A DNA stretch of 64,000 nucleotides. It comes from UBA6115 sp050952935 (GTDB lineage: Bacteria > Bacillota > Clostridia > Christensenellales > Aristaeellaceae). The position numbers and the translations under genes were made by a program. The notes beneath the pieces are model-generated. The model saw only the letters and a list, made by a program, of their open reading frames with translations. It searched no databases and was not told the origin of the DNA. Positions 35,201 to 44,030 of this stretch are shown piece after piece. The DNA is taken from positions 744,001 through 808,000 of the forward strand of contig JBMNLS010000001.1 in NCBI GenBank assembly GCA_050952935.1, given 5' to 3'. Numbering within the stretch: the first letter of the stretch is position 1; every line of letters starts with the position of its first letter.

Positions 35201-35308
35201 ATGAAAAAGCTTGATTTTAATGGTTTTTACCAATATGAAAACAGCAAACAAATGCATTTTGTCTTCGACTTCTTGTCCGGGACCGGCTGTTTGCTTTGCG
35301 GCGCTTGA
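35201..35308 (+). CDS. Possible small protein of 35 residues
   Basis: A short open frame with GGAAAGGA three bases before its ATG. It starts MKKLDFNGFYQYENS and ends with GTGCLLCGA, with two cysteines near the C-terminus. Its end overlaps the -35 box of the ribU promoter. It could be a real small peptide or the relic of a longer gene; the sequence before it (35038-35200) holds only broken frames, including a good AAGGAGG site followed by a short frame. Confidence 0.3.
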   Translation: MKKLDFNGFYQYENSKQMHFVFDFLSGTGCLLCGA

Positions 35309-35333
35309 CAGACCCGACAGTGCGGTGTAGGAT
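35305..35333 (+). promoter_or_regulatory. Sigma-A promoter for the ribU transcript
   Basis: A perfect TTGACA (35305-35310), 17-base spacer and TAGGAT (35328-35333). Transcription would start close to 35340, just before the FMN riboswitch. Confidence 0.75.
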
Positions 35334-35349
35334 GAAAACAACTCCATAA

Positions 35350-35460
35350 TGTGTCTTCAGGGCGGGGTGCAAGTCCCCACCGGCGGTGAAAGCCCGCGAG
35401 CCGAGAGGCTGACATGGTGAAACTCCATGGCCGACAGTAAAGTCTGGATGGAAGAAGGCA
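35350..35460 (+). promoter_or_regulatory. FMN riboswitch (RFN element)
   Basis: The RFN consensus blocks appear in order: TCTTCAGGGCGGGGTG, CCCCACCGGCGGT, AAAGCCCGCGAGC, GGTGAAACTCC, CCGACAGTAAAGTCTGGATG and the closing GAAGA that pairs with the first TCTTC. It senses flavin mononucleotide and shuts down riboflavin uptake or synthesis. A stem follows at 35480-35509 (ATTCGCCC/GGGCGAAT) without a T-run, so control of translation at the AGGGAGG site (35518-35523) is more likely than termination. Confidence 0.95.
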
Positions 35461-35531
35461 GGCCTTATCGGCCATCATCATTCGCCCTGGGCCATTCATC
35501 GGGGCGAATTCATGATTAGGGAGGCACATCC

Positions 35532-36122
35532 ATGAACCGCAAAACAAACACGGCCAAGCTCACCTACGCGGCGCTGCTGACGGCGCTGGCCATCATCCTC
35601 AGCTATTTTCCGGAGATTCCCCTGGCTTTCTTCGCCCCCTGGCTGAAGCTGGACTTTTCCTTCACGCCGCTTTTGCTGCTGGGCTTTGCCATAGGGCCCG
35701 GCATGGCCGCCATCGCAATTGTGGTGACCAACGTGGTGCATATCATCGGCGGCACCACCGGCGGGGTGGGGGAGCTGGCCAATATCCTGATCGGCTTGGC
35801 TTTTGTGATGCCGCCTGCTTTCCTGTACCGAAAAAGCCGCACCTGGCGCTCAGCAATTGTGGGTATGGTGATTGGCATTTTGTTGATGATGGGGGCGAGT
35901 ATCGTCGCAAATCGTTACTTGCTTTTGCCAAAGTTTCTTGGAGATAACTTTGAAGAAGCCTTAAACAATTTTGGAATGAACTTGTCTAGTTATTTGTGGG
36001 GGGCTATTTTACCATTTAACTTCATCAAAGGCTTGCTTAACGCATTCCTTACCCGGTTGCTTTACAAGCGCCTGTCCAACACGATAAAGGAAGCGGAAAA
36101 GGACGTTGCGGTATCAGACTGA
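35532..36122 (+). CDS. ribU: Riboflavin ECF transporter S component RibU
   Basis: 196 residues with about six membrane helices. The start KLTYAALLTALAIILSYFPEIPL and the segment LKLDFSFTPLLLLGFAIGP match S components of energy-coupling factor transporters. The FMN riboswitch directly upstream identifies the substrate as riboflavin. The shared ECF module (EcfT and two ATPases) is not in the window. AGGGAGG precedes the ATG. The 3' end overlaps tsaE by 17 bases. Confidence 0.9.
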   Translation: MNRKTNTAKLTYAALLTALAIILSYFPEIPLAFFAPWLKLDFSFTPLLLLGFAIGPGMAAIAIVVTNVVHIIGGTTGGVGELANILIGLAFVMPPAFLYRKSRTWRSAIVGMVIGILLMMGASIVANRYLLLPKFLGDNFEEALNNFGMNLSSYLWGAILPFNFIKGLLNAFLTRLLYKRLSNTIKEAEKDVAVSD

Positions 36123-36561
36123 GACCCGGGAAGAAACCCAGCGCCTGGGCCAGGCATTGGCCCGGGCGCTGAGGGCTGGCGATGTGTTGCTGCTTTCAGG
36201 CGAGCTGGGGGCCGGCAAAAGCGAGCTGGCCCGGGGCATCGCCCGGGGCCTTGGGGTGGAGGGCCCTGTGCCCAGCCCCACCTTCACGTTGCTTAACATC
36301 TATGAGGAGGGCCGCGTCGCGCTCCATCATTTTGACTGGTACCGGGCGGATGACCCGGAGGAGATCAGCGCCGCCGGGCTTGAGGAATACATCCAGGGGG
36401 AGTGGATCAGCCTGATCGAGTGGCATGAGCGGGCCCCCTATCTGTGCCCTGAACGGCATTTGCTGGTTGAAATCAGGGCCCTTGACGGGGATACCCGGCA
36501 GATCACCCTCAGCCCTCAGGGGGGCTTCAGGGATTTGGAGCTTAGGGAGGAATACATTTGA
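36106..36561 (+). CDS. tsaE: tRNA threonylcarbamoyladenosine synthesis ATPase TsaE
   Basis: 151 residues from a TTG start within the end of ribU. Walker A is GELGAGKSELARGIA (about residues 32-46), followed by SPTFTLLNIYEEGR and HFDWYRADDPEEI, all typical of TsaE. With TsaB and TsaD it forms the t6A modification complex. The TTG choice is the best in-frame option, with AAAAGGA close before it. It overlaps tsaB by four bases. Confidence 0.93.
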   Translation: MRYQTETREETQRLGQALARALRAGDVLLLSGELGAGKSELARGIARGLGVEGPVPSPTFTLLNIYEEGRVALHHFDWYRADDPEEISAAGLEEYIQGEWISLIEWHERAPYLCPERHLLVEIRALDGDTRQITLSPQGGFRDLELREEYI

Positions 36562-37241
36562 CGATTTTGGCGCTGGATACCTCAGGCCCGGTGTGCTCTG
36601 TTGCTATTTTGGATGGGGCGGGGCTGTGCTATGAGGCGCGGGCGGTCAACAAGCTGACCCATTCCAGGAACCTGCTGCCCATGGTGGAAGAAGCCCTGGA
36701 CAAGGGCGGGAAAACCATGGCGGATATTGGCCTGATGGCGGCGGTGGTGGGGCCGGGCTCTTTCACCGGCGTGCGCATTGGCGTGGCCACCGCCCAGGGC
36801 TTGGCCCGGGCGCAGGGGATCAAATGCCTGCCGGTAAACGCGCTGGAGGCGATGGCGGCAAGCCTGCCGGCGCCTGGCTGTGTCATCTGCCCCATCCGGG
36901 ATGCCAGGGGCATGCAGGTCTATGGTGCGGCTTTCAAAGAGGGTGAGCGCCTGATGGCGGATGAGGCGCTTCCGCTAAGGGAATATCTGGAAAGAATCAC
37001 CCCGTTTGAAGGCCCCCTGATGTTCCTGGGGGACGGGGTAAGGCCCTGTCAGGGGGAGATTGAGGCGGCTTTGGGCAGCCGGGCGTTGTTCGCGCCGCCC
37101 CACCTGCTGCAGCCGGGGGCAGGGGCGGCGGCCTATTTGGCCGGCCTGCGTCCTGATCAGGCGGTGGAGCCCGGGGAGCTGAAGCCCCTGTATTTAAGAG
37201 CGCCCCAGGCGGAGCGCCTGCGGGCACAAAAAAATGGCTGA
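36558..37241 (+). CDS. tsaB: tRNA threonylcarbamoyladenosine synthesis protein TsaB
   Basis: 227 residues from a TTG start overlapping the tsaE stop (TTGA), with AGGGAGG upstream. The ASKHA-fold start ILALDTSGPVCSVAIL and the segment VVGPGSFTGVRIGVATAQGLA are characteristic. TsaB is the non-catalytic partner of TsaD in t6A synthesis. TsaD itself is not encoded next to it. Confidence 0.95.
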   Translation: MTILALDTSGPVCSVAILDGAGLCYEARAVNKLTHSRNLLPMVEEALDKGGKTMADIGLMAAVVGPGSFTGVRIGVATAQGLARAQGIKCLPVNALEAMAASLPAPGCVICPIRDARGMQVYGAAFKEGERLMADEALPLREYLERITPFEGPLMFLGDGVRPCQGEIEAALGSRALFAPPHLLQPGAGAAAYLAGLRPDQAVEPGELKPLYLRAPQAERLRAQKNG

Positions 37242-37728
37242 GCCTTTCATCCGCCGCATGACCCTGGCGGACGCCGGCCAGGTGGCGGCGATTGAGGCCG
37301 CCTGTTTCAGCTCCCCCTGGACCCTTGCGGATTTTGAACGGGAAATGACGGAAAACCCGGTGGCCCGCTACCTGGTGGCTGAGGTGAACGGGCGTCTGGC
37401 GGGGTTTGCCGGGGCCCATATCATTCTGGATGAGGGGCATATCACCAATGTGGCGGTTTTAGCGGAATACAGGGGGCAGGGCCTGGGCAGGCAGCTGCTG
37501 GAGGCCCTGCTGCAATACGCTGCCAACCTGGGGGCCAGGTACCTGACTTTGGAGGTGCGGGAGAGCAACGCCCCCGCCATCGCGCTTTATGAATCTTGTG
37601 GTTTTATCAAGGTGTCTGTGCGCAAAAGGTATTATGCTGATTCCGGGGAGGATGCCCTGCTGATGGTGTGCGACCGGCTCCCCCCGGCGGAGCCGGGCTT
37701 TGAGGAGCAGGAAACGGTGAGAGAATAG
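37234..37728 (+). CDS. rimI: Ribosomal protein S18-alanine N-acetyltransferase RimI
   Basis: A 164-residue GNAT protein overlapping tsaB by eight bases. The acetyl-CoA loop is VAVLAEYRGQGLGRQLL (about residues 70-86), with the family's C-terminal segment YESCGFIKVSVRKRYYADSGEDALLM. RimI acetylates the N-terminus of S18, and rimI commonly sits in the tsaE-tsaB cluster. The next gene is convergent, seven bases away. Confidence 0.93.
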   Translation: MAEPFIRRMTLADAGQVAAIEAACFSSPWTLADFEREMTENPVARYLVAEVNGRLAGFAGAHIILDEGHITNVAVLAEYRGQGLGRQLLEALLQYAANLGARYLTLEVRESNAPAIALYESCGFIKVSVRKRYYADSGEDALLMVCDRLPPAEPGFEEQETVRE

Positions 37729-37735
37729 GTATCAT

Positions 37736-38836
37736 TCAGAAAACCAGAAACTCACATTCCAGCCGTCCGTTGTACAGCCTGCGGCGGCTGATTGCTTTGC
37801 GCCTCATGTGCCGTTCAAAGCCATGGTTGGCGGTGATGACGGCCAGCTTCGCCCCCGGGTGCCGGGCCAGGAGGCCGCCAAAGTCCGCAGCCAGCTTGTC
37901 CGATGCCTTTTTGTCCCCGAGGCGCTCGCCATAGGGGGGATTGGCGATAAAAAAGGGAGCGGGCCCCTCCAGGTTCAGCTGCCGCAGGTCGGCCTGGCGC
38001 ACTTTGACTTTATCAAACAAATCAGCCTGGCGCAGATGCTTTGTGCACAGCGTCAGCGCCTCAGGGCTGATGTCGCTGCCGGAGATGGGCGGGATGTTCT
38101 GAAACCGGCAGCGGCTGGCCGCCTCCTCCCGGAGGCGCTGGTTGTCCTTAACATTGCTTTGGGACCAGGTTTCCATGATGAAGGAGCGGGCAAGCCCGCT
38201 GGCGCGGTTGGCGGCCAGGAAGGCCGCCTCAAGCAGCAGCGTGCCGCTGCCGCAGCAGGGGTCGTGAAGGGGCTGATCGGTTTGCCAGCCTGACAGCCGC
38301 ACCAGGGCGGCGGCCAGGGTTTCCCGGATAGGCGCTTCCCCCACATAGGTGCGGAAGCCCCGGCGGTTGAGCGCGTCGCCGGAGGTATCAATGGCAAGGC
38401 GGGCTACATCCCGGTGCAGGGTGACGGAGATGGGGAACACCGGCCCCGTTTCCGGGAACCACTGGGTTTTATGGCGTTGCTTCAGGCGCTCCACAATGGC
38501 TTTTTTGGTGATGCTTTGGCAGTCGCTTATGCTCATCAGCTGGCTTCTGGCGCAGTTGCCGCTGACGGGAAAGGCGGCGTCCCGGGGCAGGATATCCTCC
38601 CAGGGGATGGATTTGACAAACTCAAACAGGGCGTCAAAGGTCAGCGCCTCCTGTTCGCCCAGTACCCACATCACCCGGTCGGCGCAGGCCAGCCACAGGT
38701 TGGCCTTGAAGGCCTCCGCCATGCCGCCTGAAAACCGCGCCCCGCCCGGCTCGGCCTTGGCCTCAAAGCCCAGCGCCTGCAGCTCCTGTTTGACCAGGCC
38801 TTCAAGGCCGAAGGCCGCTGTTGCGATAAACTCCAT
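37736..38836 (-). CDS. THUMP-domain RNA methyltransferase (RlmL N-terminal/YpsC type)
   Basis: 366 residues. An N-terminal ferredoxin-like and THUMP part (about residues 1-155) is followed by the methyltransferase with the SAM-binding DPCCGSGTLLLEAAF (about residues 192-206) and the catalytic NPPYGER (about residues 300-306), typical of N2-guanine methylation in 23S rRNA. It corresponds to the YpsC/RlmL-type enzymes of Bacillota without the RlmK half. Confidence 0.92.
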   Translation of the reverse strand: MEFIATAAFGLEGLVKQELQALGFEAKAEPGGARFSGGMAEAFKANLWLACADRVMWVLGEQEALTFDALFEFVKSIPWEDILPRDAAFPVSGNCARSQLMSISDCQSITKKAIVERLKQRHKTQWFPETGPVFPISVTLHRDVARLAIDTSGDALNRRGFRTYVGEAPIRETLAAALVRLSGWQTDQPLHDPCCGSGTLLLEAAFLAANRASGLARSFIMETWSQSNVKDNQRLREEAASRCRFQNIPPISGSDISPEALTLCTKHLRQADLFDKVKVRQADLRQLNLEGPAPFFIANPPYGERLGDKKASDKLAADFGGLLARHPGAKLAVITANHGFERHMRRKAISRRRLYNGRLECEFLVF

Positions 38837-38860
38837 TTTTGCCCTCCAGTTTTCTTGCCC

Positions 38861-40159
38861 TCAGCGCTCAATGCAGAACATGGCGTATAAGGGGACGCTT
38901 TTGATGCCATTTTCAAAGCCGAAATTTTTGGCTGAAACACGGATGGTATAGGGTGGACGATACAGATCCATATATTGGCGCAGGCTTTTCGCGCGGACAT
39001 TGTCGGCCGATTTTGCTTCCAGGGGGATGATCTCGCCCTGATCGTTCTGAAACACAAAATCAACCTCGGCCTTGCCTTCGCTGGCCCAATAGTAGGGGGT
39101 AATACCGTTTGCCGCCAGAGCCTGGATGATATAATTCTCAGCCAGCGCACCTTTGAAGCCGTCCATGCTGTGGGACTGCGAAAGAATAACGCTGGGAGCG
39201 ATGTCGAACTTGGAACAGAGCACCCCGGTATCAAACAGATAGATTTTAAAGGCCTGATTGTTCGCATAGGCGCTAAGCGGCATGCGCCCCTCCCTGGCCA
39301 GGATACACTGATAAATGATGCCGGCGCTTTTTAGCCAGGCGATGGGCAGCTCATACTCATAGGCGCGGGCGCCCGATTTGATCAGCTTATACTGAAATTT
39401 GCGGTTTACTTTGGCGAGCTGTGCCGGGATGCTGTTCCAGGCGGCCATGATGCGGGTCGTTTCCTGTGGGTCGGCATATTTGGCCATGTCGGCGATATAG
39501 GCGCTGTTCAGGTTTTTCTGAGCCGCCCTGACAAAATCAAAATCCTTGCGGCTGATATATTCGCTCACCGCTTCGGGCATGCCGCCCACCACCAGGTACT
39601 GACGGTAATAATCCAGCGCAGTCTCGTGCAGGGAGAATGATGCGGCGGACTGAAAGGCCTCCCTGATCAAATCGGCCAATGGTTTTTGCCCGTTTGCCCA
39701 GAGAAATTCTTCAAAATCCATTGGATAAATGGGCAGCATATCCACCTTGCCAACCGGAAAAGAGGCTTGCTGGCGGTTGAGCGCAACACCCAAGAGGCTG
39801 CCTGCGGCCAGAATATGGTATTCAGGCGTGTTTTCATGAAAGTACTTTAGTGATTGCAGCGCCCGCTCACAGGCCTGGATTTCATCCAGAATGATCAGCG
39901 TATTCTCAGGGAATATTGACTGTCCCGACAGCACGGACAACTCCCGTACAATGCGGGTGGGGTTTAAATCCTGGCTGAAAACATTCTGAACTTCCTGAGA
40001 ATCTTCCAGGCTGAAATAGGCGGTGTTGTGATAATGGGTTTTTCCAAAGGTGAGCGCGCTGTAGGTTTTGCCCACTTGCCGCGCTCCCTGAAGCAACAGG
40101 GGCTTTCTGCCGGGCCTGTTTTTCCATGCGACCAATTCATCAACAATTTTTCGTTCCAT
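38861..40159 (-). CDS. AAA ATPase with DUF4143 domain (copy 2)
   Basis: 432 residues. Walker A is GARQVGKTYSAL (about residues 24-35), Walker B LIILDEIQACERAL (about residues 87-100), and the DUF4143 part ends with YYWASEGKAEVDFVFQ and IIPLEAKSADN, a nuclease-like pattern. It is a distinct relative of the ATPase at 14945-16162. Function is unknown. An inverted repeat surrounds its ribosome binding site. Confidence 0.88.
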   Translation of the reverse strand: MERKIVDELVAWKNRPGRKPLLLQGARQVGKTYSALTFGKTHYHNTAYFSLEDSQEVQNVFSQDLNPTRIVRELSVLSGQSIFPENTLIILDEIQACERALQSLKYFHENTPEYHILAAGSLLGVALNRQQASFPVGKVDMLPIYPMDFEEFLWANGQKPLADLIREAFQSAASFSLHETALDYYRQYLVVGGMPEAVSEYISRKDFDFVRAAQKNLNSAYIADMAKYADPQETTRIMAAWNSIPAQLAKVNRKFQYKLIKSGARAYEYELPIAWLKSAGIIYQCILAREGRMPLSAYANNQAFKIYLFDTGVLCSKFDIAPSVILSQSHSMDGFKGALAENYIIQALAANGITPYYWASEGKAEVDFVFQNDQGEIIPLEAKSADNVRAKSLRQYMDLYRPPYTIRVSAKNFGFENGIKSVPLYAMFCIER

Positions 40160-40160
40160 A

Positions 40161-40209
40161 AAGTGTCACCTCACAACACTTATTCTAACATAAAAAAGCC
40201 TGATTGCAA
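40161..40209 (-). promoter_or_regulatory. Promoter and inverted repeat before DUF4143 ATPase copy 2
   Basis: Minus strand: TTGCAA (40204-40209), 16-base spacer, TAGAAT (40182-40187). Immediately before the ATG lies an inverted repeat, AAGTGT (40176-40181) and ACACTT (40161-40166), whose 9-base loop contains the GAGGTG ribosome site. A protein or the RNA fold could control translation. Confidence 0.5.
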
Positions 40210-40281
40210 GGGTATTTGTAAGCAAAGGATGCTCTGTCTAATTATCTGCTTTTCGTGTAAAATAACAGCAGGAGGAAATAA

Positions 40282-41454
40282 ATGCAAAAAGTATTGCTGA
40301 TTGTGCTTGATTCGGTGGGGGTGGGCGCGTTGCCGGACGCCCATCTGTATGGGGATGAGGGCTCCAACACCCTTGGCAACACCGTGCAGGCAACAGGGCT
40401 TAGGCTGCCCCATCTGGAAAAGCTGGGCATTGGCGCAATTCCTGGCGTTCACCTGCCGACAGATCCGAACGCCCGGGGCCTTAGCGCCCGGCTGGCGGAG
40501 CAATCCCCCGGCAAGGACACCACCACCGGGCACTGGGAGATAGCGGGCGTCAGGCTAAGCCAGGCCTTCCCCACCTTTCCGGAGGGTTTTCCGGCAGATT
40601 TCATGGCCCGGTTTGAGGAAGCCATCGGCATGAAGACCCTGGGCAACTACCCCGCCTCAGGCACCGCCATCATCAGGGAGCTGGGGAAAGAGCACATGCG
40701 CACCGGCCGCCCCATCGTGTATACCTCGGCGGACTCGGTGTTTCAAATCGCGGCCCATGAGGAGATCATCCCCCTGGAGCGCCTGTATGAAATCTGTCAA
40801 ATCGCCAGGGACATGCTGACGGGCGAGTTAGCCGTAGGCCGGGTGATCGCCAGGCCTTTTATCGGTACACCGGACAAGGGGTTTGTCCGCACGGGCGGAC
40901 GGAAGGATTTCTCATTAGAGCCGCCCGCAAACACCATCCTGGATGACCTGAAGCAGGCGGGCTTTGATGTGCTGGGTGTGGGCAAAATTGAGGATATTTT
41001 CGCGCACCGGGGCCTGACGGCAAGCAACCACGCCTCCGGCAACGCGGCCTGCGTTGAGGCGGCGCTGGCGTATATGGATCAGGGTTTTAACGGATTGCTG
41101 TTTGTGAACCTGGTGGACTTTGACATGCTTCATGGCCACCGGCGTGACCCGGAGGCCTACGCCGGGGCGCTGAAAGCTTTTGACGATGACCTGCCCCGCT
41201 TTCAGGAGAAGATGGGGGAGGAAGACATGATGATTATCACCGCTGACCATGGCTGTGACCCCACCTTCAAAGGCACCGACCATACCCGGGAATACGCCCC
41301 CATGCTGGCCTGGCGGCCAGGGCTTACAGGCCACAAACATCTGGGCGATCGGGACAGCTTTGCGGACATCGCGGCCACCATCAGCGAGTTTTTCGGCTTA
41401 AAAGGGCGTTATGACGCTCAATCATTTCTAAAAGAATTGGAGGAGTTGGCATGA
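40282..41454 (+). CDS. deoB: Phosphopentomutase
   Basis: 390 residues, full length. It interconverts ribose or deoxyribose 1- and 5-phosphates in nucleoside salvage. The alkaline-phosphatase-type metal motifs are present: IVLDSVGVGALPDAHLYGDEGSNTLGN at the N-terminus, DTTTGHWE (with the phosphorylated Thr) and ITADHGCDP followed by DHTREYAPML. AGGAGG lies before the ATG. It overlaps the phosphorylase gene by four bases. Confidence 0.97.
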   Translation: MQKVLLIVLDSVGVGALPDAHLYGDEGSNTLGNTVQATGLRLPHLEKLGIGAIPGVHLPTDPNARGLSARLAEQSPGKDTTTGHWEIAGVRLSQAFPTFPEGFPADFMARFEEAIGMKTLGNYPASGTAIIRELGKEHMRTGRPIVYTSADSVFQIAAHEEIIPLERLYEICQIARDMLTGELAVGRVIARPFIGTPDKGFVRTGGRKDFSLEPPANTILDDLKQAGFDVLGVGKIEDIFAHRGLTASNHASGNAACVEAALAYMDQGFNGLLFVNLVDFDMLHGHRRDPEAYAGALKAFDDDLPRFQEKMGEEDMMIITADHGCDPTFKGTDHTREYAPMLAWRPGLTGHKHLGDRDSFADIAATISEFFGLKGRYDAQSFLKELEELA

Positions 41455-42290
41455 TCAATTATAAGGAAATCAAGCGGGCGGCCGCTATGGTGAAGCACAG
41501 CTGCGGCCCGGCGGACATCGCGGTGATATTGGGCAGCGGGCTTGGCGGCTTCGAGGAGCGGCTTCTTGACCCGGCGGAGATCAGCTATGATGAAATCCCC
41601 GGCTTTCCCACCTCCACCGTGCCTGGCCACGCGGGCAAGTTCATCGTGGGGACGCTGAAAGATAAACGGGTTCTGGTGATGTCAGGCCGCATCCACAGCT
41701 ATGAGGGTTATAGCATGGACAAGGTGACCCTGCCCATCCGGGTGATGAGCCTGCTGGGGGTCAAAACCCTGATCGTCACCAACGCCGCTGGCGGGGTGAA
41801 CACTGACTTTAAGCCGGGGGATTTGATGCTGATTGAGGATTATATCAACCTTTCCGGCCGCAACCCCCTTCGGGGCAAAAACCTGGACCGTTTTGGCCCC
41901 CGCTTCCCTGACATGACCCACGCCTATGACCCGCAGCTGCGCCAGATCGCCCTGCAGGAGGCGGAGAAGCTGGGCATTGACTTAAAGCGTGGCGTTTACT
42001 GCTGGCTGAACGGCCCCACCTACGAAACCCCGGCTGAGATCCGTATGGTGCGCATCCTGGGGGCGGACGCCGTGGGCATGTCCACCGTGCCTGAGACCAT
42101 TGTGGCCCGTCATTCGGGCATGCGGGTGCTGGGCATTTCCAGCATCACCAACATGGCGGCAGGCGTGCTTGACCAGCCCATCAACCATGAAGAGGTGCTG
42201 GCCGTGGGCAACAGTGTCAGCACATCCTTCCGTCAGCTGGTGGAAGCGGTGATCGACCGGCTGCCGGAGGCGGAGACGGTGGAGATGTAA
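41451..42290 (+). CDS. Purine-nucleoside phosphorylase
   Basis: 279 residues of the trimeric PNP family (PunA type). It splits purine nucleosides into base and ribose 1-phosphate, which the adjacent phosphopentomutase then uses. Visible motifs are ILGSGLGGFEERL, PGHAGKFIVG, TNAAGGVN and the base-binding GMSTVPETIVARHSGMRVLGISSITNMAAG. It starts at ATG 41451 within the ATGA overlap with deoB. Confidence 0.95.
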   Translation: MINYKEIKRAAAMVKHSCGPADIAVILGSGLGGFEERLLDPAEISYDEIPGFPTSTVPGHAGKFIVGTLKDKRVLVMSGRIHSYEGYSMDKVTLPIRVMSLLGVKTLIVTNAAGGVNTDFKPGDLMLIEDYINLSGRNPLRGKNLDRFGPRFPDMTHAYDPQLRQIALQEAEKLGIDLKRGVYCWLNGPTYETPAEIRMVRILGADAVGMSTVPETIVARHSGMRVLGISSITNMAAGVLDQPINHEEVLAVGNSVSTSFRQLVEAVIDRLPEAETVEM

Positions 42291-42298
42291 GAGAAGGC

Positions 42299-43048
42299 TT
42301 AGCGCTGAGAAATTAAAAAACGGGGGTCATCACACATGATGATCTGAACGCCGCAATCAAGCGACAATTTGGCTTTTTCTTCATCTTCGACCGGGGCACA
42401 CAGAAGCACTTTGTTGATGCTGCGATAATAATCCGCAATCTCGTGTGTCAGGGTCATGGTGGGTACACAAACGCCATCAAGGGTTGCGTATGTTCCGTCA
42501 ACGCCGTTGACATGATTAACGTTTCCCGGGAAATTGTTGGGCGGGCCGACTGTGAAAAAGTCAGTATATGCTTTTAGGTGTTTTGTTACATCGCCATTCA
42601 AGCTGTTGAAAATGCAGCGGTTTTCATATCCGTGTTTGTTTACCATCGCCAGCACCGGGGCGACGATGACCTCGACCGGTGCGCTTTTTAAGTCGATATT
42701 GAGGAGGATATCCGGCCAGTTTTGATATAAAATGAGAAGATCCTCCAAGGTGATGATGTTTTCCGGCTGAAAGCCAAGATTTTCACCAATCTGTATTTCT
42801 GTCAGTTTCTGGCAAGTATAGTCCATCACTGAACGGGGATGACCGGTTTTTTCCATGAGCGACGCATCATGATACAGAACCGGAATGCCATCCTTTGAGA
42901 TTTGAACATCCAGTTCAATCATGTCAACCCCCAGCCGTGCGGCTTCCTCAAAAGCAATTAGCGTATTTTCAGGGTATAGAGCAGAAAAACCGCGGTGCGC
43001 CGCGATAACAGGCCTCTCTTCCTTCCAGTGGTACATCTTCCATGCCAT
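42299..43048 (-). CDS. Glycerophosphodiester phosphodiesterase
   Basis: 249 residues. The GDPD fold begins IAAHRGFSALYPENTLIAFEEA (catalytic His and Glu), followed by MIELDVQISKDGIPVLYHD, the metal-binding ELD and catalytic HD pair. It releases glycerol 3-phosphate from deacylated phospholipids. It is the last gene of an ABC importer operon (24 bases after the permease, AAAGGAG site), an arrangement like UgpQ with the Ugp transporter, so the importer probably carries glycerophosphodiesters or glycerol phosphate. Confidence 0.93.
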   Translation of the reverse strand: MAWKMYHWKEERPVIAAHRGFSALYPENTLIAFEEAARLGVDMIELDVQISKDGIPVLYHDASLMEKTGHPRSVMDYTCQKLTEIQIGENLGFQPENIITLEDLLILYQNWPDILLNIDLKSAPVEVIVAPVLAMVNKHGYENRCIFNSLNGDVTKHLKAYTDFFTVGPPNNFPGNVNHVNGVDGTYATLDGVCVPTMTLTHEIADYYRSINKVLLCAPVEDEEKAKLSLDCGVQIIMCDDPRFLISQR

Positions 43049-43072
43049 GATGATATCTCCTTTAATCCGAGC

Positions 43073-43993
43073 TTATTGTTCGGTGTTGTCTTTATTGATA
43101 AAATGGGTAAAAATAAGCGAACTGCCAAGAATGATGATCAGCATTAACATGGATAGCGCAGCGCTATAGCCCAGACGCCACTGCATAAAACCAACGCTAT
43201 ATGTGTACATATTTAAGTGTGTGGTGGCGCGTCCGGGCCCACCCGCCGTCAGTGCGCTGATGGTGTCGTAAGCCCGAATGGCACCTATCAGCTGAAACAT
43301 AACAACCATGATTAAGGATGGACGGATAAGCGGCAATGTTACTTTGAAAAAGATTTGCCGGGAGTTTCCCCCGTCAATCAGCGCAGCTTCGGTATATGAT
43401 TCATCCACGCCCTGGAGAGCGGCTAAAATAATGATGGATACAAAGGGGGTATCCCTCCAAAGTCCCACGATGTATAAAGAAACCATGGCGTACGTTTCAT
43501 CCCCCAGCCAGTTTATTTTTTCTAAACCGGCGATTTCCAACAGGTAGTTGACAATACCATAATCCGTATTAAGAAGCATGCGCCAAATAAATCCGCATAC
43601 AATGCCGGTAATCATCATGGGAATCATATGCATAACCCGGAAGACGCGTACACCTTTAAACTCTATGAACCACAATAACGCAATTAAAACACCAAAGAAC
43701 ATTTGTAGCAGAATATTTCCGCCGGCCAGTTTGAGCATGACCAGGCATGAATCCCAGAAGTACCTGTCTTTTGTGAAAATACTGATATAGTTTGAAAGGC
43801 CTACCCCCTCGAATTTGTTCAGCGTTGTAATGGTGGCATTCGTAAAGGACAGGTAAATGGTCAGGAGAAGCGGGATTAATGTTAATATCAATAACACAAT
43901 GAAAGAGGGCAAAACCATCAAGTAGTAGGAAGTTTTTTCGGAGCGTAGATTGGTTGTACCAAATCCGCTGTATTTTGCTTTGACTGTGCTCAT
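43073..43993 (-). CDS. Sugar ABC transporter permease (UgpA/MalF type), second importer
   Basis: 306 residues with six predicted membrane helices. The EAA loop reads SYTEAALIDGGNSRQIFFKVTLPLIRP. AAAGGA precedes the ATG. It forms the channel with the permease at 45444-46280. The operon is AT-richer than the housekeeping genes around it, and no ATPase is encoded. Confidence 0.9.
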   Translation of the reverse strand: MSTVKAKYSGFGTTNLRSEKTSYYLMVLPSFIVLLILTLIPLLLTIYLSFTNATITTLNKFEGVGLSNYISIFTKDRYFWDSCLVMLKLAGGNILLQMFFGVLIALLWFIEFKGVRVFRVMHMIPMMITGIVCGFIWRMLLNTDYGIVNYLLEIAGLEKINWLGDETYAMVSLYIVGLWRDTPFVSIIILAALQGVDESYTEAALIDGGNSRQIFFKVTLPLIRPSLIMVVMFQLIGAIRAYDTISALTAGGPGRATTHLNMYTYSVGFMQWRLGYSAALSMLMLIIILGSSLIFTHFINKDNTEQ

Positions 43994-44030
43994 GGATATT
44001 CCTTTGCTACTGTTTAAAAGTTACAAGAAC

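Noticed and set aside
35480..35509. A Rho-independent terminator in the ribU expression platform
   Set aside because: The stem ATTCGCCC/GGGCGAAT is good but no T-run follows, so termination is unlikely.
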